Assembly (NCBI GenBank): GCA_009840595.1
Contig: VXNK01000095.1
Coordinates: 1 to 64,000, forward strand
Source: Rhodospirillaceae bacterium
GTDB taxonomy: Bacteria; Pseudomonadota; Alphaproteobacteria; Bin65
Reading direction: 5' to 3'
Length of the DNA stretch: 64,000 nt
Shown here: positions 28,714-37,093 of the stretch, piece by piece
Position numbering within the stretch: the stretch's first letter is position 1
Layout: each line of letters opens with the position of its first letter
The notes under the pieces: model-generated
Seen by the model: the letters and a program-made list of their open reading frames with translations, nothing else
Database searches by the model: none
What the model was told of the DNA's origin: nothing
Position numbers and translations under genes: made by a program

Positions 28714-29631
28714 ATGACGGACGGCATTCCCTTCGACCGGGAACTGGAATTCGAATACGGGCGGATCGAGGCCGTCTCGCCGCTGATTCGCCGGGTCGTC
28801 GCGCCGAACGGCGGCCCCTTCACCTTTCACGGCACCGGCACCTACGTCATCGGGCGCGGCAAGGTCGCCGTGATCGATCCGGGCCCGCTGATGTCGTCAC
28901 ATATCGAGGCGCTGAAGCACGCGCTGCGCGGCGAAACGATCACCCATATCCTGATCACCCACACCCACCGGGATCATTCGCCGGCCGCCGCACCCCTGAA
29001 GGGCGAATGGGCGGCGCCGACCTACGGCTACGGCCCGCACGGCGGCGGCCGGATCGAGGCCGGCGCGGTGGTCGAGGCCGGCGGCGACGAAAACTTCGCG
29101 CCCGATTTCGCCACCCGGGACGGCGACGTTATCGAGGGCGACGGCTGGACGGTCGAGGCCGTGCACACGCCGGGCCACACCTCGAACCATCTGTGCTTCC
29201 ACCTGAAGGAGGAGAACGCCCTGTTCAGCGGCGACCACGTCATGGGCTGGTCGACCACCATCGTCTCGCCGCCCGACGGCGATATGGCGCACTATGTCGC
29301 CAGCCTGGACAAGCTGATCGCCCGCGGCGAAAGGGGCGAAGACGCGGTCTACTGGCCGACCCACGGCGCGCCGATCCGCGATCCTGCGGCCTTCGTGCCG
29401 GCGCTGAAGGCGCACCGCATGGGCCGGGAGGAACAGGTCCTCGCCTGCCTGACGGACGGACTGACGTCCATCGCGGACATGGTGCCGCGCATGTACGCAA
29501 ACGACGTTCCGCCCGCCATGTATCCGGCCGCCGCGCGCTCGGTGCTCTCCCACCTCGTCTGGCTGGTCGAGAAGGAGAAGGTGCGGGCGGAAGGCGAACT
29601 GGGGACGGGCGCCAGCTTCCGGTTGGCGTGA
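28714..29631 (+). CDS. Metallo-beta-lactamase fold hydrolase (LACTB2-like)
   Basis: A 305-residue MBL-fold hydrolase. The zinc motif HTHRDHS (about residues 85-91), the single histidine in HTPGHTSNH (about 152-160), the aspartate in FSGDHVMG, and the histidine in WPTHGAP (about 224-230) make a complete two-metal site. The C-terminal region carries a winged-helix-like MYPAAARSVLSHLVWLVEKEKV tail, split about residues 269-290, as in LACTB2-type nucleases and glyoxalase-II-like enzymes. Substrate unknown. ATG 28714 is preferred over an upstream in-frame start at 28651. Confidence 0.8.
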   Translation: MTDGIPFDRELEFEYGRIEAVSPLIRRVVAPNGGPFTFHGTGTYVIGRGKVAVIDPGPLMSSHIEALKHALRGETITHILITHTHRDHSPAAAPLKGEWAAPTYGYGPHGGGRIEAGAVVEAGGDENFAPDFATRDGDVIEGDGWTVEAVHTPGHTSNHLCFHLKEENALFSGDHVMGWSTTIVSPPDGDMAHYVASLDKLIARGERGEDAVYWPTHGAPIRDPAAFVPALKAHRMGREEQVLACLTDGLTSIADMVPRMYANDVPPAMYPAAARSVLSHLVWLVEKEKVRAEGELGTGASFRLA

Positions 29632-29778
29632 AGGGGCGGACACCGGTACGGTTTCGGATCCGGCCGATCGGGGTTTGCGTGCAGACGGGTTCCCCGCCAC
29701 AATGGCGGGGCGCGGCGCCGCAACGGGCGGCGCGTCGATCGAAGAACGGCGGCAACGCCGCACTACCGGGCCGGAGCC

Positions 29779-30105
29779 ATGCTTGCCACTGCCAAATTCG
29801 CCATCGGCCAGGTCGTCAGACACCGGCTCTACCCGTTCCGCGGCGTCATCTTCGACGTCGATCCCGAATTCGCGAATACCGAGGAATGGTGGCAGTCGAT
29901 CCCCGAAGAGGTCCGCCCGCGCAAGGACCAGCCCTTCTATCACCTGCTCGCCGAGAACGCGGAGACGACCTACACGGCCTATGTTTCGGAGCAGAACCTG
30001 CTGCCCGACGACACCGGCAAACCGGTGGGCCATCCCAGGGTCAAGAGCATGTTCGGCGAGTTCGGCGGCGACCACTACGAAATCCGCAAGGACATCGCGC
30101 ATTGA
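29779..30105 (+). CDS. hspQ: Heat shock protein HspQ
   Basis: A 108-residue HspQ/YccV-like protein, a hemimethylated-DNA-binding and Lon-activating factor. The opening FAIGQVVRHRLYPFRGVIFD and the PFYHLLAENAETTYTAYVSE centre, followed by LLPDD, are the family's conserved core. The ATG has GGAG seven bases upstream. It is monocistronic and converges with a NUDIX gene; no RpoH-type promoter was identified by eye. Confidence 0.88.
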   Translation: MLATAKFAIGQVVRHRLYPFRGVIFDVDPEFANTEEWWQSIPEEVRPRKDQPFYHLLAENAETTYTAYVSEQNLLPDDTGKPVGHPRVKSMFGEFGGDHYEIRKDIAH

Positions 30106-30256
30106 AGGCGGGGAGGGCCGCTGCGCCTCTTCCGGCCTCTTCCGACAGAGTCCCCACTGACTCCGGTTATTTCAATTTCCTGCACCCGGACAGCATGGCG
30201 CCCGGCGGGAATGCGGGAGAAGGTTCGAGTCTCCCCGGCGGACCGCCGGCTGCCGC

Positions 30257-30973
30257 TCAGTCGTAGCGCACGAAGGGGCGGTCGAGGCGGTAGGCGAACA
30301 GCGGGACGGTGTCGGCGGCCGGCTCGGCCAGCCGGCGCCGGATTTCGCCGAGCATGAAATGGGTGACGTCGAGCAGGCCGAAATCGTCGGCCCGGGCGAT
30401 CGGGATCCATTGCAGGTCCGAAAGTTCGCCCGAGCCGCCGAGCCCGCCATCCTCCGGCCGGTATGTTGCCGTGAAGAAACGGGCGTGGAAGCGGATCGGG
30501 CTGTAGGGCGAGGTGATCGCCCGGGCGAGATAGGTCAGGCGCGCCAGGTCCGGCGCCTTGCCAAGGGCGCGCATTTCGCGCCAGGTCTCGTCGTCCGCCG
30601 CGCCGACATCGCCGGCCGCCGCCAGCAGCAGGCCGGTTTCCTCGAAGGTCTCGCGGATCGCCGCCATGGCGAGCGCCTGCGCCTTGGCGGAATTGCCACG
30701 CAGGCCCATCTTGGCGACCGGCGCGGCGGGCGGGGGCGCGGGCCGCGCCTCCCAGTCGTGGCCGTCGAGCCGGCCGCCCGGAAACACGAAGGAGCCGGGC
30801 ACGAATTTCGCCCGGTTGGAGCGTTGCCCCATCAGGATCTCCGGCCCGTCCGAACCGTGGCGGACCAGGATCAGCGTCGCAGCGTCCCGCGGCGTGACCG
30901 GCCTGCCCTCATGGCGCTTGCGCGGATGGCCGAGCCGGCGCGACAGGGTGAAGTTCCGGGTTCTGGGTGGCAT
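30257..30973 (-). CDS. NUDIX hydrolase
   Basis: A 238-residue NUDIX pyrophosphohydrolase. The Nudix box ends in AIRETFEETGLLL (about residues 104-116), with the REx2EExGL core intact. The preceding FVPGSFVFPGGRLD (about 57-70) is typical of NUDT7/NUDT19-like CoA or acyl-CoA diphosphatases. The first 25 residues are basic. It lies on the minus strand, 49 bases downstream of a crotonase gene. The substrate cannot be told from motifs. Confidence 0.82.
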   Translation of the reverse strand: MPPRTRNFTLSRRLGHPRKRHEGRPVTPRDAATLILVRHGSDGPEILMGQRSNRAKFVPGSFVFPGGRLDGHDWEARPAPPPAAPVAKMGLRGNSAKAQALAMAAIRETFEETGLLLAAAGDVGAADDETWREMRALGKAPDLARLTYLARAITSPYSPIRFHARFFTATYRPEDGGLGGSGELSDLQWIPIARADDFGLLDVTHFMLGEIRRRLAEPAADTVPLFAYRLDRPFVRYD

Positions 30974-31022
30974 GGAGTCTCACTCGCGGCCGGCAGCCGC
31001 CGCAGCGGAGGCGAACAGGCGA

Positions 31023-31805
31023 TCAGATGTCGTCGAAAGCGCCGCTGCGGCCCCTGCCGCCGGCAAAGCGCGTGGCGCCGCCGACCGCCTCGCGCTCCAG
31101 CGGCGCAACGCCTTCCCGGCCTTCATAGCGCAGCGCCTCCTCCAGCGGCAGGCCCCATTGCCGAATGGCGCTTATGCGGTCGGTTTGCAAGCAGAGCTGC
31201 GGAAAGCGGGTAAGCTCGTCAGCGAGCGCAACGGCGGCCTCCAGCGCGGCGCCTTTCGGCACCAGCCGGTTGGCGAGGCCGAACTCCAGGGCTTCCGGGC
31301 CGCGCACCGGCCGGCCGGTGAGGATCATGTCCATGGCCCGGCTGTGGCCGATCAGGCGCGGCAGACGGACCGTGCCGCCATCGATCAGCGGCACGCCCCA
31401 GCGCCGGCAATAGACGCCGAACACCGCATCTTCCGCCGCGACGCGCAAATCGCACCACAGCGCCAGTTCAAGCCCGCCGGCGACCGCCGGCCCCTCGACC
31501 GCCGCGATCACCGGCTTGTCGAGCAGCAGCCGCGACGGGCCCATGGGGCCGACGCCTTCGGGTTCATAGGGGATGCCGCCCTGCGAAGCCGACAGGGCCT
31601 TGAGGTCGTAGCCGGCGCAGAAGGCGCCGTCCGCTCCGGTGAAGACCGCGACATCCACCGAATCGTCGTCGGCGAAGGCGAGGAACGCGTCGCGCAGGGC
31701 GCCGGCGGTCGGCGGGTCTACCGCGTTGCGGACCTCGGGCCGGTTAATCGTGACGACGCGGGTCCGTCCGCGCGTCTCGACGACGACGTTCTGGGATACG
31801 GCCAT
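31023..31805 (-). CDS. Crotonase-family enoyl-CoA hydratase/isomerase
   Basis: A 260-residue crotonase. The oxyanion-hole segment is FCAGYDLKALS (about residues 62-72) and the second glycine-rich motif is AVAGGLELALWCD (about 106-118), retaining the first catalytic glutamate. The second is absent: the aligned region reads GVYCRRWGVPLIDGG. Enzymes with one glutamate are usually isomerases, racemases or other crotonase activities, so the hydratase name is provisional. ATG 31805 is favoured; a GTG three codons upstream is possible. A GbsR-like regulator lies upstream on the same strand. Confidence 0.78.
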   Translation of the reverse strand: MAVSQNVVVETRGRTRVVTINRPEVRNAVDPPTAGALRDAFLAFADDDSVDVAVFTGADGAFCAGYDLKALSASQGGIPYEPEGVGPMGPSRLLLDKPVIAAVEGPAVAGGLELALWCDLRVAAEDAVFGVYCRRWGVPLIDGGTVRLPRLIGHSRAMDMILTGRPVRGPEALEFGLANRLVPKGAALEAAVALADELTRFPQLCLQTDRISAIRQWGLPLEEALRYEGREGVAPLEREAVGGATRFAGGRGRSGAFDDI

Positions 31806-31858
31806 GCGGTGCACAACTCCTGCTGGGCGGCGGCATACCCGCCGTTTCGGCGCGGGCT

Positions 31859-32422
31859 TCAGCGTCTGCCCTTGCCCTTCTTCTTCTTCGGTTTCTTGGC
31901 GGGTGCTTCGAGCCGGGCGACCTTCGCGCCCATTTTGATCAAGGTCTCGAGCTTGGATTGCGGCAATTCCCGCACATCCTCATACCAGCCGCCCGCGGCT
32001 TCGAGAAAGTCGTGCATCGCCCGGATTCGGGCGACGGCGTCTTTGCCGATGGCGTCATCAGTCCGCGCGTCCGACAGGCATCCGGCCAGCGCCTCGATCG
32101 TCGGATCGATCTCCCGCCTCTTGCGCGCGTCCGCGACGCGGGCGGCGGCCGTCCACAAATCGGTTTCGGCGACGAAATGATCGCGCCGGTCGCCGATCGC
32201 GTGGGTCCGGGCAATCAGGCCCCAGGATTGCAGTTCCCGGATGCTGGTGCTGACGTTCGAGCGGGCGACCTTCAGCGTGCCGGCGATCTCGTCGGCCGGC
32301 AGCGGAGTCCCGGCGACGTAGAGCAGGGCATAGATCTGCGCGACCGTGCGGTTCAGCCCCCACCGCGAACCCATCTCTCCCCAGTGGAGAATAAAAGATT
32401 CCATGACCGGAGACAGCTGCAT
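31859..32422 (-). CDS. GbsR/MarR-family transcriptional regulator
   Basis: A 187-residue winged-helix regulator. The helix-turn-helix is LPADEIAGTLKVARSNVSTS (about residues 41-60) followed by the wing LIARTHAIGDRRDHF. This layout is the GbsR type. The C terminus is an Ala/Lys-rich basic tail (KKPKKKKGKGRR). AGGAGG lies just ahead of the ATG, and the promoter region at 32438-32460 contains a perfect GAATATTC palindrome. The target is unknown; the crotonase downstream is the likeliest. Confidence 0.78.
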   Translation of the reverse strand: MQLSPVMESFILHWGEMGSRWGLNRTVAQIYALLYVAGTPLPADEIAGTLKVARSNVSTSIRELQSWGLIARTHAIGDRRDHFVAETDLWTAAARVADARKRREIDPTIEALAGCLSDARTDDAIGKDAVARIRAMHDFLEAAGGWYEDVRELPQSKLETLIKMGAKVARLEAPAKKPKKKKGKGRR

Positions 32423-32440
32423 AGCATCCTCCTTAATTCG

Positions 32441-32448
32441 GAATATTC
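32441..32448. promoter_or_regulatory. AT-rich palindrome upstream of GbsR-like gene
   Basis: The perfect palindrome GAATATTC, 19 bases before the regulator's start, is followed closely by the related half-site AAATATC. In this GC-rich sequence it is a plausible autoregulatory operator, but it is short and AT-rich promoters are common. Confidence 0.3.
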
Positions 32449-32506
32449 TGAAATATCATATCGTAATGGAAAACAAAGTCAATGAGCGGCCGTTGGCGGC
32501 GGCCGC

Positions 32507-33862
32507 CTATCGTGCGGCCCCGGTGTCGTCGACAGCGCGTAAATACAGGGAGCCGATGTCCGAATGCTGCCCCGCCGTTACGCGCGTGCGCCGCCCGCTG
32601 TCGCCGATCAGCCATAGCTCCTCTTCCGGTGGCAGAACCGCCGGATAGTAGTCCGCCGGCGGCAGATTGCCGAAGGAGACCCGTCCGGTCGCATCCGTCT
32701 TCGAAACCCGATGCAGCGGCCGTCCGTGACAGGGCGAACGGCCGCTCCGCAGAACCCTGCCCGGCGGCGCCGCGCAAATGTCGACGCGCGCATTCACAAG
32801 GGCGCCGCCGCCTTGCCGGACCAAACGGAACGCGAGACCGCCCGGCGGTTTGGACAACGGCCGGGGAAGGCCGGCGCCGGCGCCCAGCACTGCAACTCCG
32901 GCCAGGTCGTTGGACGGCAGCGCAGAATCCGCCATGCGCCGCCAGCGCCATTGCCCATTGTCGTAAACGCCGAGGCCGTAACGGGTCGCGGCCCATATCC
33001 GGCCTCTGTTGTCCGCCGCCAGGCCCTTCACCGGCGCGGCCAGCGCAAACCGCGTCCAGAATTCGTTGCGATACCGGGTAATCCGGCCGAAGTAGCCCAG
33101 CCAAAGGGCGCCGTCCGGGTCATCGGTCATGACACTGGCGCTGCCGGGACCGGCTGTGTTGTTCCAGGCACGGCCATGCCTCCGGGCGAGACCGCGATCA
33201 TGCGTAAGCCACAGGCTGCCGTCGCGGCCGGCGTGGACGCCGGTCACGCGCCAACGGGCCGGCAGGCCGGCTCCGGCCCTGAAGAGTTGCCAATCCGTAC
33301 CGTCGAAACGGGCCGCTATCCTCTTGCCGGCCACGACCCAGAGATTGCCGTTTCGCTCGATCGCCAGACCCTCGATCCAGTCGGCCCGGGCGGCAGTCAA
33401 CACCTCGTCGATGCCATGACTGAGCCATGTCCGGCCCGTCCATTTCGCAAGGGTGCGACCACCTGTAATCCAATAACCGCCGGTCGGATCGCAGGCGATC
33501 CGCCGGGCCGGGCTGCCGGGAGTCCAATGGGTCAGGCGGCGGCGCTCGCCATCGAATTCATGCAGCCGCCGGCCGGTGGAAACGACGATCCGGCCGTGGC
33601 AGGCCGCGATGGCGTAGACGAAATCGGAGTCCAGCGCGCCGCCCGCCTCGGTCCATCGCGTCCAGACGCCCCCGGCCATGCAGGCGACGCCAAAACCTCT
33701 CGTACCGACGCAGACTCTGCCCGGTGCGGCGGTTTCCCGGTCTGCAGCTGCCGATTGCGCGCTCGCGGCACCGATGTCCAGCGCCATCGTTACCGCCGCG
33801 GCGCCTGCTGCGGTGCGACTCAGGGCATGGCGAAGCCGTCCGGATACCGGGCGAAAACGCAT
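32507..33862 (-). CDS. Exported beta-propeller protein with C-terminal Ig-like domain
   Basis: A 451-residue exported protein. An unusually long N-terminal signal (residues 1 to about 36, cleavage near ASA-QSA) leads to repeated propeller blades. Motifs recurring are GNLWVVAGKR, GSLWLTHDRG, GALWLGYFG and GRIWAATRYG, the two-component-regulator-propeller type. From about residue 345 a fold resembling carboxypeptidase-regulatory or CNA-B domains follows (ALVNARVDICAAPPG, TDATGRVSFGNLPPADYYP). No kinase domain is fused. It is oriented toward the GbsR-like gene, between two regulators. It may be a sensor or surface protein; I do not recognise the gene. Confidence 0.72.
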   Translation of the reverse strand: MRFRPVSGRLRHALSRTAAGAAAVTMALDIGAASAQSAAADRETAAPGRVCVGTRGFGVACMAGGVWTRWTEAGGALDSDFVYAIAACHGRIVVSTGRRLHEFDGERRRLTHWTPGSPARRIACDPTGGYWITGGRTLAKWTGRTWLSHGIDEVLTAARADWIEGLAIERNGNLWVVAGKRIAARFDGTDWQLFRAGAGLPARWRVTGVHAGRDGSLWLTHDRGLARRHGRAWNNTAGPGSASVMTDDPDGALWLGYFGRITRYRNEFWTRFALAAPVKGLAADNRGRIWAATRYGLGVYDNGQWRWRRMADSALPSNDLAGVAVLGAGAGLPRPLSKPPGGLAFRLVRQGGGALVNARVDICAAPPGRVLRSGRSPCHGRPLHRVSKTDATGRVSFGNLPPADYYPAVLPPEEELWLIGDSGRRTRVTAGQHSDIGSLYLRAVDDTGAAR

Positions 33863-33913
33863 TCGCCGTTCGGCGGATCGGTCGGCCGACGGGGAATGCC
33901 CGGCGCGGTGGTG

Positions 33914-34471
33914 TCAGCCGGCGGCCAGCAGGACTTCGGCGGCCTGCTTCGCCCGGGCGGCGGTCGAGCGGTCGCCGGTCAGTTGGGCGACGACGGTGGC
34001 CCCTTCGACCAGCATGTAGATTTCTCCGGCGATCCGCGCCGGGTCCGGCGCGCCGGCAGCGTCGGCCAGTTCCCGGATCAGAGCGAGCAGATGCCCCTTG
34101 TGCGCGAGCGCCGCGCGATGGACCGGATCGTTGTGATCGTCGAATTCGCCGGACGCTTTCAGGAACGGGCAGCCGTGGAATTCGTCGCCGGCAAACCAGG
34201 CATCCAGCGTATCGAACAGGGCGAGCAGACCGTCTTCCGGCGCACCGGCACGCGTTTGCGTTTCCGAAGCAAGCCACGCGATATGCTCTTCGTCCCGCTT
34301 TTCCAGGGCCGCGAGGATCAGCCCTTCCTTAGTGCCGAAATGGTTGTACAGCGTCATCTTGGCGACCCCCGCCTCGGTAAGGATCGTATCGATTCCGGTT
34401 GCGCGATAGCCGTAGCGGCAGAACAGCCGGAGCGCTGTATCGACCAACCGGTCTTTCTTCTTGAGGCTCAT
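33914..34471 (-). CDS. TetR-family transcriptional regulator
   Basis: A 185-residue TetR repressor. The DNA-binding domain runs from about residue 7 to 52, with GYRATGIDTILTEAGVAKMT as the helix-turn-helix and LYNHFGTKEGLILA as helix 4. The C-terminal domain has the conserved FHGCPFLKASGEF segment (about residues 98-110), seen in a TetR subgroup near detoxification or efflux genes. A 19-base imperfect palindrome upstream at 34515-34533 is a probable operator. Confidence 0.85.
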   Translation of the reverse strand: MSLKKKDRLVDTALRLFCRYGYRATGIDTILTEAGVAKMTLYNHFGTKEGLILAALEKRDEEHIAWLASETQTRAGAPEDGLLALFDTLDAWFAGDEFHGCPFLKASGEFDDHNDPVHRAALAHKGHLLALIRELADAAGAPDPARIAGEIYMLVEGATVVAQLTGDRSTAARAKQAAEVLLAAG

Positions 34472-34514
34472 GGTCGGCGTCTCCGCGCAATTCTTCGACG
34501 GGTGAAATCGGACG

Positions 34515-34533
34515 AAACTATACTATACCGTTT
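34515..34533. promoter_or_regulatory. Candidate TetR operator
   Basis: The 19-mer AAACTATACTATACCGTTT has 12 of 19 positions in dyad symmetry (AAAC..TA...TA..GTTT). It lies 44 bases upstream of the TetR start codon, in an AT-rich patch. The size and position suit autoregulation. Confidence 0.45.
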
Positions 34534-34598
34534 TGTCCAGTTTCGCGATTCGGGGTTCCGGCCGGCCGCCGGAAGCGGTTTCGGAATGAACAGACCGG

Positions 34599-35018
34599 TC
34601 AATGCAGACGCCGGGTCGGCTCCGGAATGTCCCGGTCTTCCGCCTCGTCCATCGATGCCGCCATGGGGCTCGCCTGGTGATGGATCATGCGCCACTCGCC
34701 TTCCTCGTGCCGGAACATGTTGGTCGCCGCCAGAGTATGGCCGCCGAGATGCTCATGGCACAGGACGATGGCGACATCGTCGAAAACGTAGGGCGTTGCG
34801 TTGCGGCACTCGATAGCGACATCCTGCTGGTGGGACAGGATTTGCCGCCAGCTGTTGAGGACTTCCTCCCGGTCCGTCAGGATATCCCAGCCCGGATGGA
34901 TGCAGGCGACCGGAGAGCGGACCGCCAGCAAATCCTCCAGCGCACCGATATCCCGCTCGCGGAAGGCGCGATAGAATTCGCTGTTCGCCGTCAGCACCGC
35001 CCGGATGATGTCCCGCAA
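34599..35018 (-). CDS. SnoaL/NTF2-like fold protein
   Basis: A 139-residue nuclear-transport-factor-2-like protein of the SnoaL_3/DUF4440 type. Characteristic stretches are FYRAFRERDIGALEDLLA, ACIHPGWDILTDREEVLNSW and the final MFRHEEGEWRMIHHQAS. The start is TTG at 35018, supported by GGAGG seven bases upstream. Such proteins range from ketosteroid-isomerase-like enzymes to ligand binders; the function here is unknown. It lies between the RidA-like and TetR genes on the same strand. Confidence 0.75.
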   Translation of the reverse strand: MRDIIRAVLTANSEFYRAFRERDIGALEDLLAVRSPVACIHPGWDILTDREEVLNSWRQILSHQQDVAIECRNATPYVFDDVAIVLCHEHLGGHTLAATNMFRHEEGEWRMIHHQASPMAASMDEAEDRDIPEPTRRLH

Positions 35019-35205
35019 CTGCCCGCCTCCGGCCCTTGGTCCTTCGCGCTGCGGCGCCGGTATCCGTTCTACGACGCCAGGCCGCGGTCGGCGCTTCCAG
35101 CCGATATTGTGACCCAGGCGGCAAAGCCGTTCAACGTCGAACGACCCTGACGTTTCGCTACCGCGGCGCGGGGCCGGACGGTGCGCGCAACGTCCAGATC
35201 GGCGA

Positions 35206-35601
35206 TCAGTCGGGGATCACCGCCGTGGTTTCGATTTCGACCATGGCACCGGGCTCCATCAGGCCCTTGACCTCGATCACGGCCATCGCCGGATAGTGGC
35301 GGCCGATCACATCGCGCCAAGCCTGGCCGACGGCCCGGGCGTCATCCAGATACGCCTTCTTGTCGGTAATGAACCACGTCATCCGGACGATATGGTCGGG
35401 CCGGGCGTTTGCCTCTTTCAGGATGGCCACGGTATTCTCCAGCGCCTGCCGGAACTGGGCGGTGAAGTCGTCGGACACGACCCTTTCGGTGACCGGATCC
35501 CAGCCGATTTCGCCGGCGACGAATACCATGGTTCCTTTGGCGGCGACGCCGTTGGAATAGCCTTTGGCGCGCGGCCAGCCGGGGGGTTGCAGGAACTGCA
35601 T
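35206..35601 (-). CDS. RidA-like (YjgF/UK114) protein lacking the catalytic arginine
   Basis: A 131-residue trimer-forming Rid-family protein. Family features are GYSNGVAAKGTMVFVAGEIG at about residues 13-32, FRQALENTVAILKEANA (about 54-70), and the C-terminal MVEIETTAVI. In classical RidA an arginine (Arg105 in many numberings) two residues after the VEV stretch binds the carboxylate of 2-aminoacrylate. Here the aligned stretch is AVIEVKGLMEPG, with glycine in that place, so this protein belongs with the arginine-less Rid subfamilies and may not be an enamine deaminase. It is divergent from the 2-aminobenzoate degradation genes. Confidence 0.8.
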   Translation of the reverse strand: MQFLQPPGWPRAKGYSNGVAAKGTMVFVAGEIGWDPVTERVVSDDFTAQFRQALENTVAILKEANARPDHIVRMTWFITDKKAYLDDARAVGQAWRDVIGRHYPAMAVIEVKGLMEPGAMVEIETTAVIPD

Positions 35602-35636
35602 CTCGGTCGCTCCAGGAATAAGGGGTAGACAGAAAT

Positions 35637-35663
35637 TTTAGGCCTGAATATTTTATATCTAAA
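35637..35663. promoter_or_regulatory. Candidate operator between RidA-like and SDR genes
   Basis: The divergent gap between 35602 and 35759 holds an AT-rich patch with inverted arms TTTAG (35637-35641) and CTAAA (35659-35663), whose centres are 22 bases apart, two helical turns. MarR regulators of aromatic-CoA pathways often bind AT-rich dyads of this sort, and a MarR gene lies in the adjacent operon. The symmetry is weak. Confidence 0.35.
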
Positions 35664-35759
35664 CTAATTTTCGGCTGTCCAGTCCCCGGTTTCAGCCGTT
35701 TCCGCTCCATTGTCCTCGCCTCTCCCCAGGTCCCGCCGCACGCAACCAGCGCCATCGTA

Positions 35760-36554
35760 ATGACCGCTCTCCAATCAGACCCGTTCGAGGGACAGCACGC
35801 GCTGGTCACCGGCGGCGGCCGCGGTATCGGTGCGGCGATCGCCGACGCCCTGGCGGCCCGGGGCGCCGCTCTCACGCTACTCGGCCGGACCGAGGCCACG
35901 CTGGAAGCCAAGCAGGCAGACCTGGCGGAGAATTTCGGCGTTGCAGCCGGCACCGCTGCCGCCGATGTCACCGACGAGGCCGCCGTCGAAGCGGCGTTCG
36001 CCCGGGCGGTTGCGGAACGCGGCCCGATCTCCATTCTGGTCAACAATGCCGGGCGTGGCGACAGCGCTCCCTTCAAGCGCACGACGACCGAATTCTTCAT
36101 GCGCATGGTCGAGATCAACCTGCTGAGCACCTTCCTGTGCATCCGGCAGGCGCTGCCGGCGATGACCGAGGCGGGGTACGGCCGCATAATCAACATCGCT
36201 TCGACGGCGGGTCTGGTCGGCTACCGCTATGTCACCGCCTATGTCGCATCGAAGCACGGGGTGGTCGGCCTGACCCGGTCCCTGGCTCTGGAAACCGCGA
36301 AATCCGGCGTCACGGTCAACGCGGTCTGCCCCGGCTATGTCGAAACCGACATGACTGCCGATACCATCGCCAACATCGTCGAAAAGACCGGCATGGATGT
36401 TGAAGCGGCGCGGGCCCAGCTGGCGCAGGGCAATCCCCAGGGTCGCCTGATCGATCCGGAAGAGGTCGCGAACGTCGTGGTCTGGCTGGCGCGGCCCGAC
36501 AGCGGCTCGATCACCGGCCAGTCGATCCCGGTGGCGGGCGGCGAGATCATGTGA
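35760..36554 (+). CDS. SDR oxidoreductase of the 2-aminobenzoate pathway
   Basis: A 264-residue short-chain dehydrogenase. The nucleotide-binding motif is TGGGRGIG (about residues 19-26), NNAGRGD follows (about 96-102), and the catalytic site has IASTAGLVG then YVASKHGVVG (Tyr about 162, Lys about 166). In the anthranilate pathway an enzyme of this type would oxidise a hydroxyacyl-CoA intermediate after ring reduction; the step is inferred from the neighbours. It is the first gene of the plus-strand cluster; its stop overlaps the MarR start (TGATG). A Shine-Dalgarno site is not clear. Confidence 0.78.
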   Translation: MTALQSDPFEGQHALVTGGGRGIGAAIADALAARGAALTLLGRTEATLEAKQADLAENFGVAAGTAAADVTDEAAVEAAFARAVAERGPISILVNNAGRGDSAPFKRTTTEFFMRMVEINLLSTFLCIRQALPAMTEAGYGRIINIASTAGLVGYRYVTAYVASKHGVVGLTRSLALETAKSGVTVNAVCPGYVETDMTADTIANIVEKTGMDVEAARAQLAQGNPQGRLIDPEEVANVVVWLARPDSGSITGQSIPVAGGEIM

Positions 36555-37057
36555 TGGACGGCGACGTCAAACCGGGCGGCGCCGTCGACCGCGAGACGGC
36601 AGCGACGGCAGACGACAAGCTGGAGCTGCGGGTCTGGCTGCGCTTGCTTTCCTGCGCCAACCGTATCGAGCAGGATGTGCGCCAGGAATTGCGCGCCGCC
36701 TTCGGCATGACGCTGCCGCGCTTTGACCTGCTGTCGCAACTTGAGCGCACACCCGATGGCCTGACGATGGGCGAGCTTTCCCGCCGGCTGATGGTCACCA
36801 GGGGCAACGTGACGGGACTGATCGACCGGCTGGTCGAAGAAGGCCTGGTCGAGCGCACGCCAATGCCGAAGGATCGCCGGGCCCATATCGTCAGGCTGAC
36901 GCCGGCCGGCGAAGCGGCATTCGGCGAAATGTTGCCGAACCATGAGGCGGTGATCGCCGCCAAGCTGGGCGCCATGAAGCGGTCCGACCTGCGCCAGTTG
37001 CAGAGCCTTCTGGGCCGCCTGAAAGATCATTTGCACGACAAGGCGGCCGGCGGCTGA
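36554..37057 (+). CDS. MarR-family transcriptional regulator
   Basis: A 167-residue winged-helix regulator. The DNA-binding core is [20 protein letters not shown] (about residues 72-91) with the wing [20 protein letters not shown]. In aromatic-CoA pathways MarR regulators commonly release DNA on binding the CoA thioester, so 2-aminobenzoyl-CoA is a reasonable inferred inducer. ATG 36554 overlaps the SDR stop; the gene sits inside the catabolic operon. Confidence 0.83.
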   Translation: MDGDVKPGGAVDRETAATADDKLELRVWLRLLSCANRIEQDVRQELRAAFGMTLPRFDLLSQLERTPDGLTMGELSRRLMVTRGNVTGLIDRLVEEGLVERTPMPKDRRAHIVRLTPAGEAAFGEMLPNHEAVIAAKLGAMKRSDLRQLQSLLGRLKDHLHDKAAGG

Positions 37058-37093
37058 GCGCCGCTTCCGTCCGCCGCACCTTCGAGGAAGCCG

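Noticed and set aside
30235-30249. CCGGCGG/CCGCCGG inverted repeat between hspQ and NUDIX genes
   Set aside because: The loop would be too short for the full stem and there is no T-tract; such GC-rich dyads are expected by chance in this sequence.
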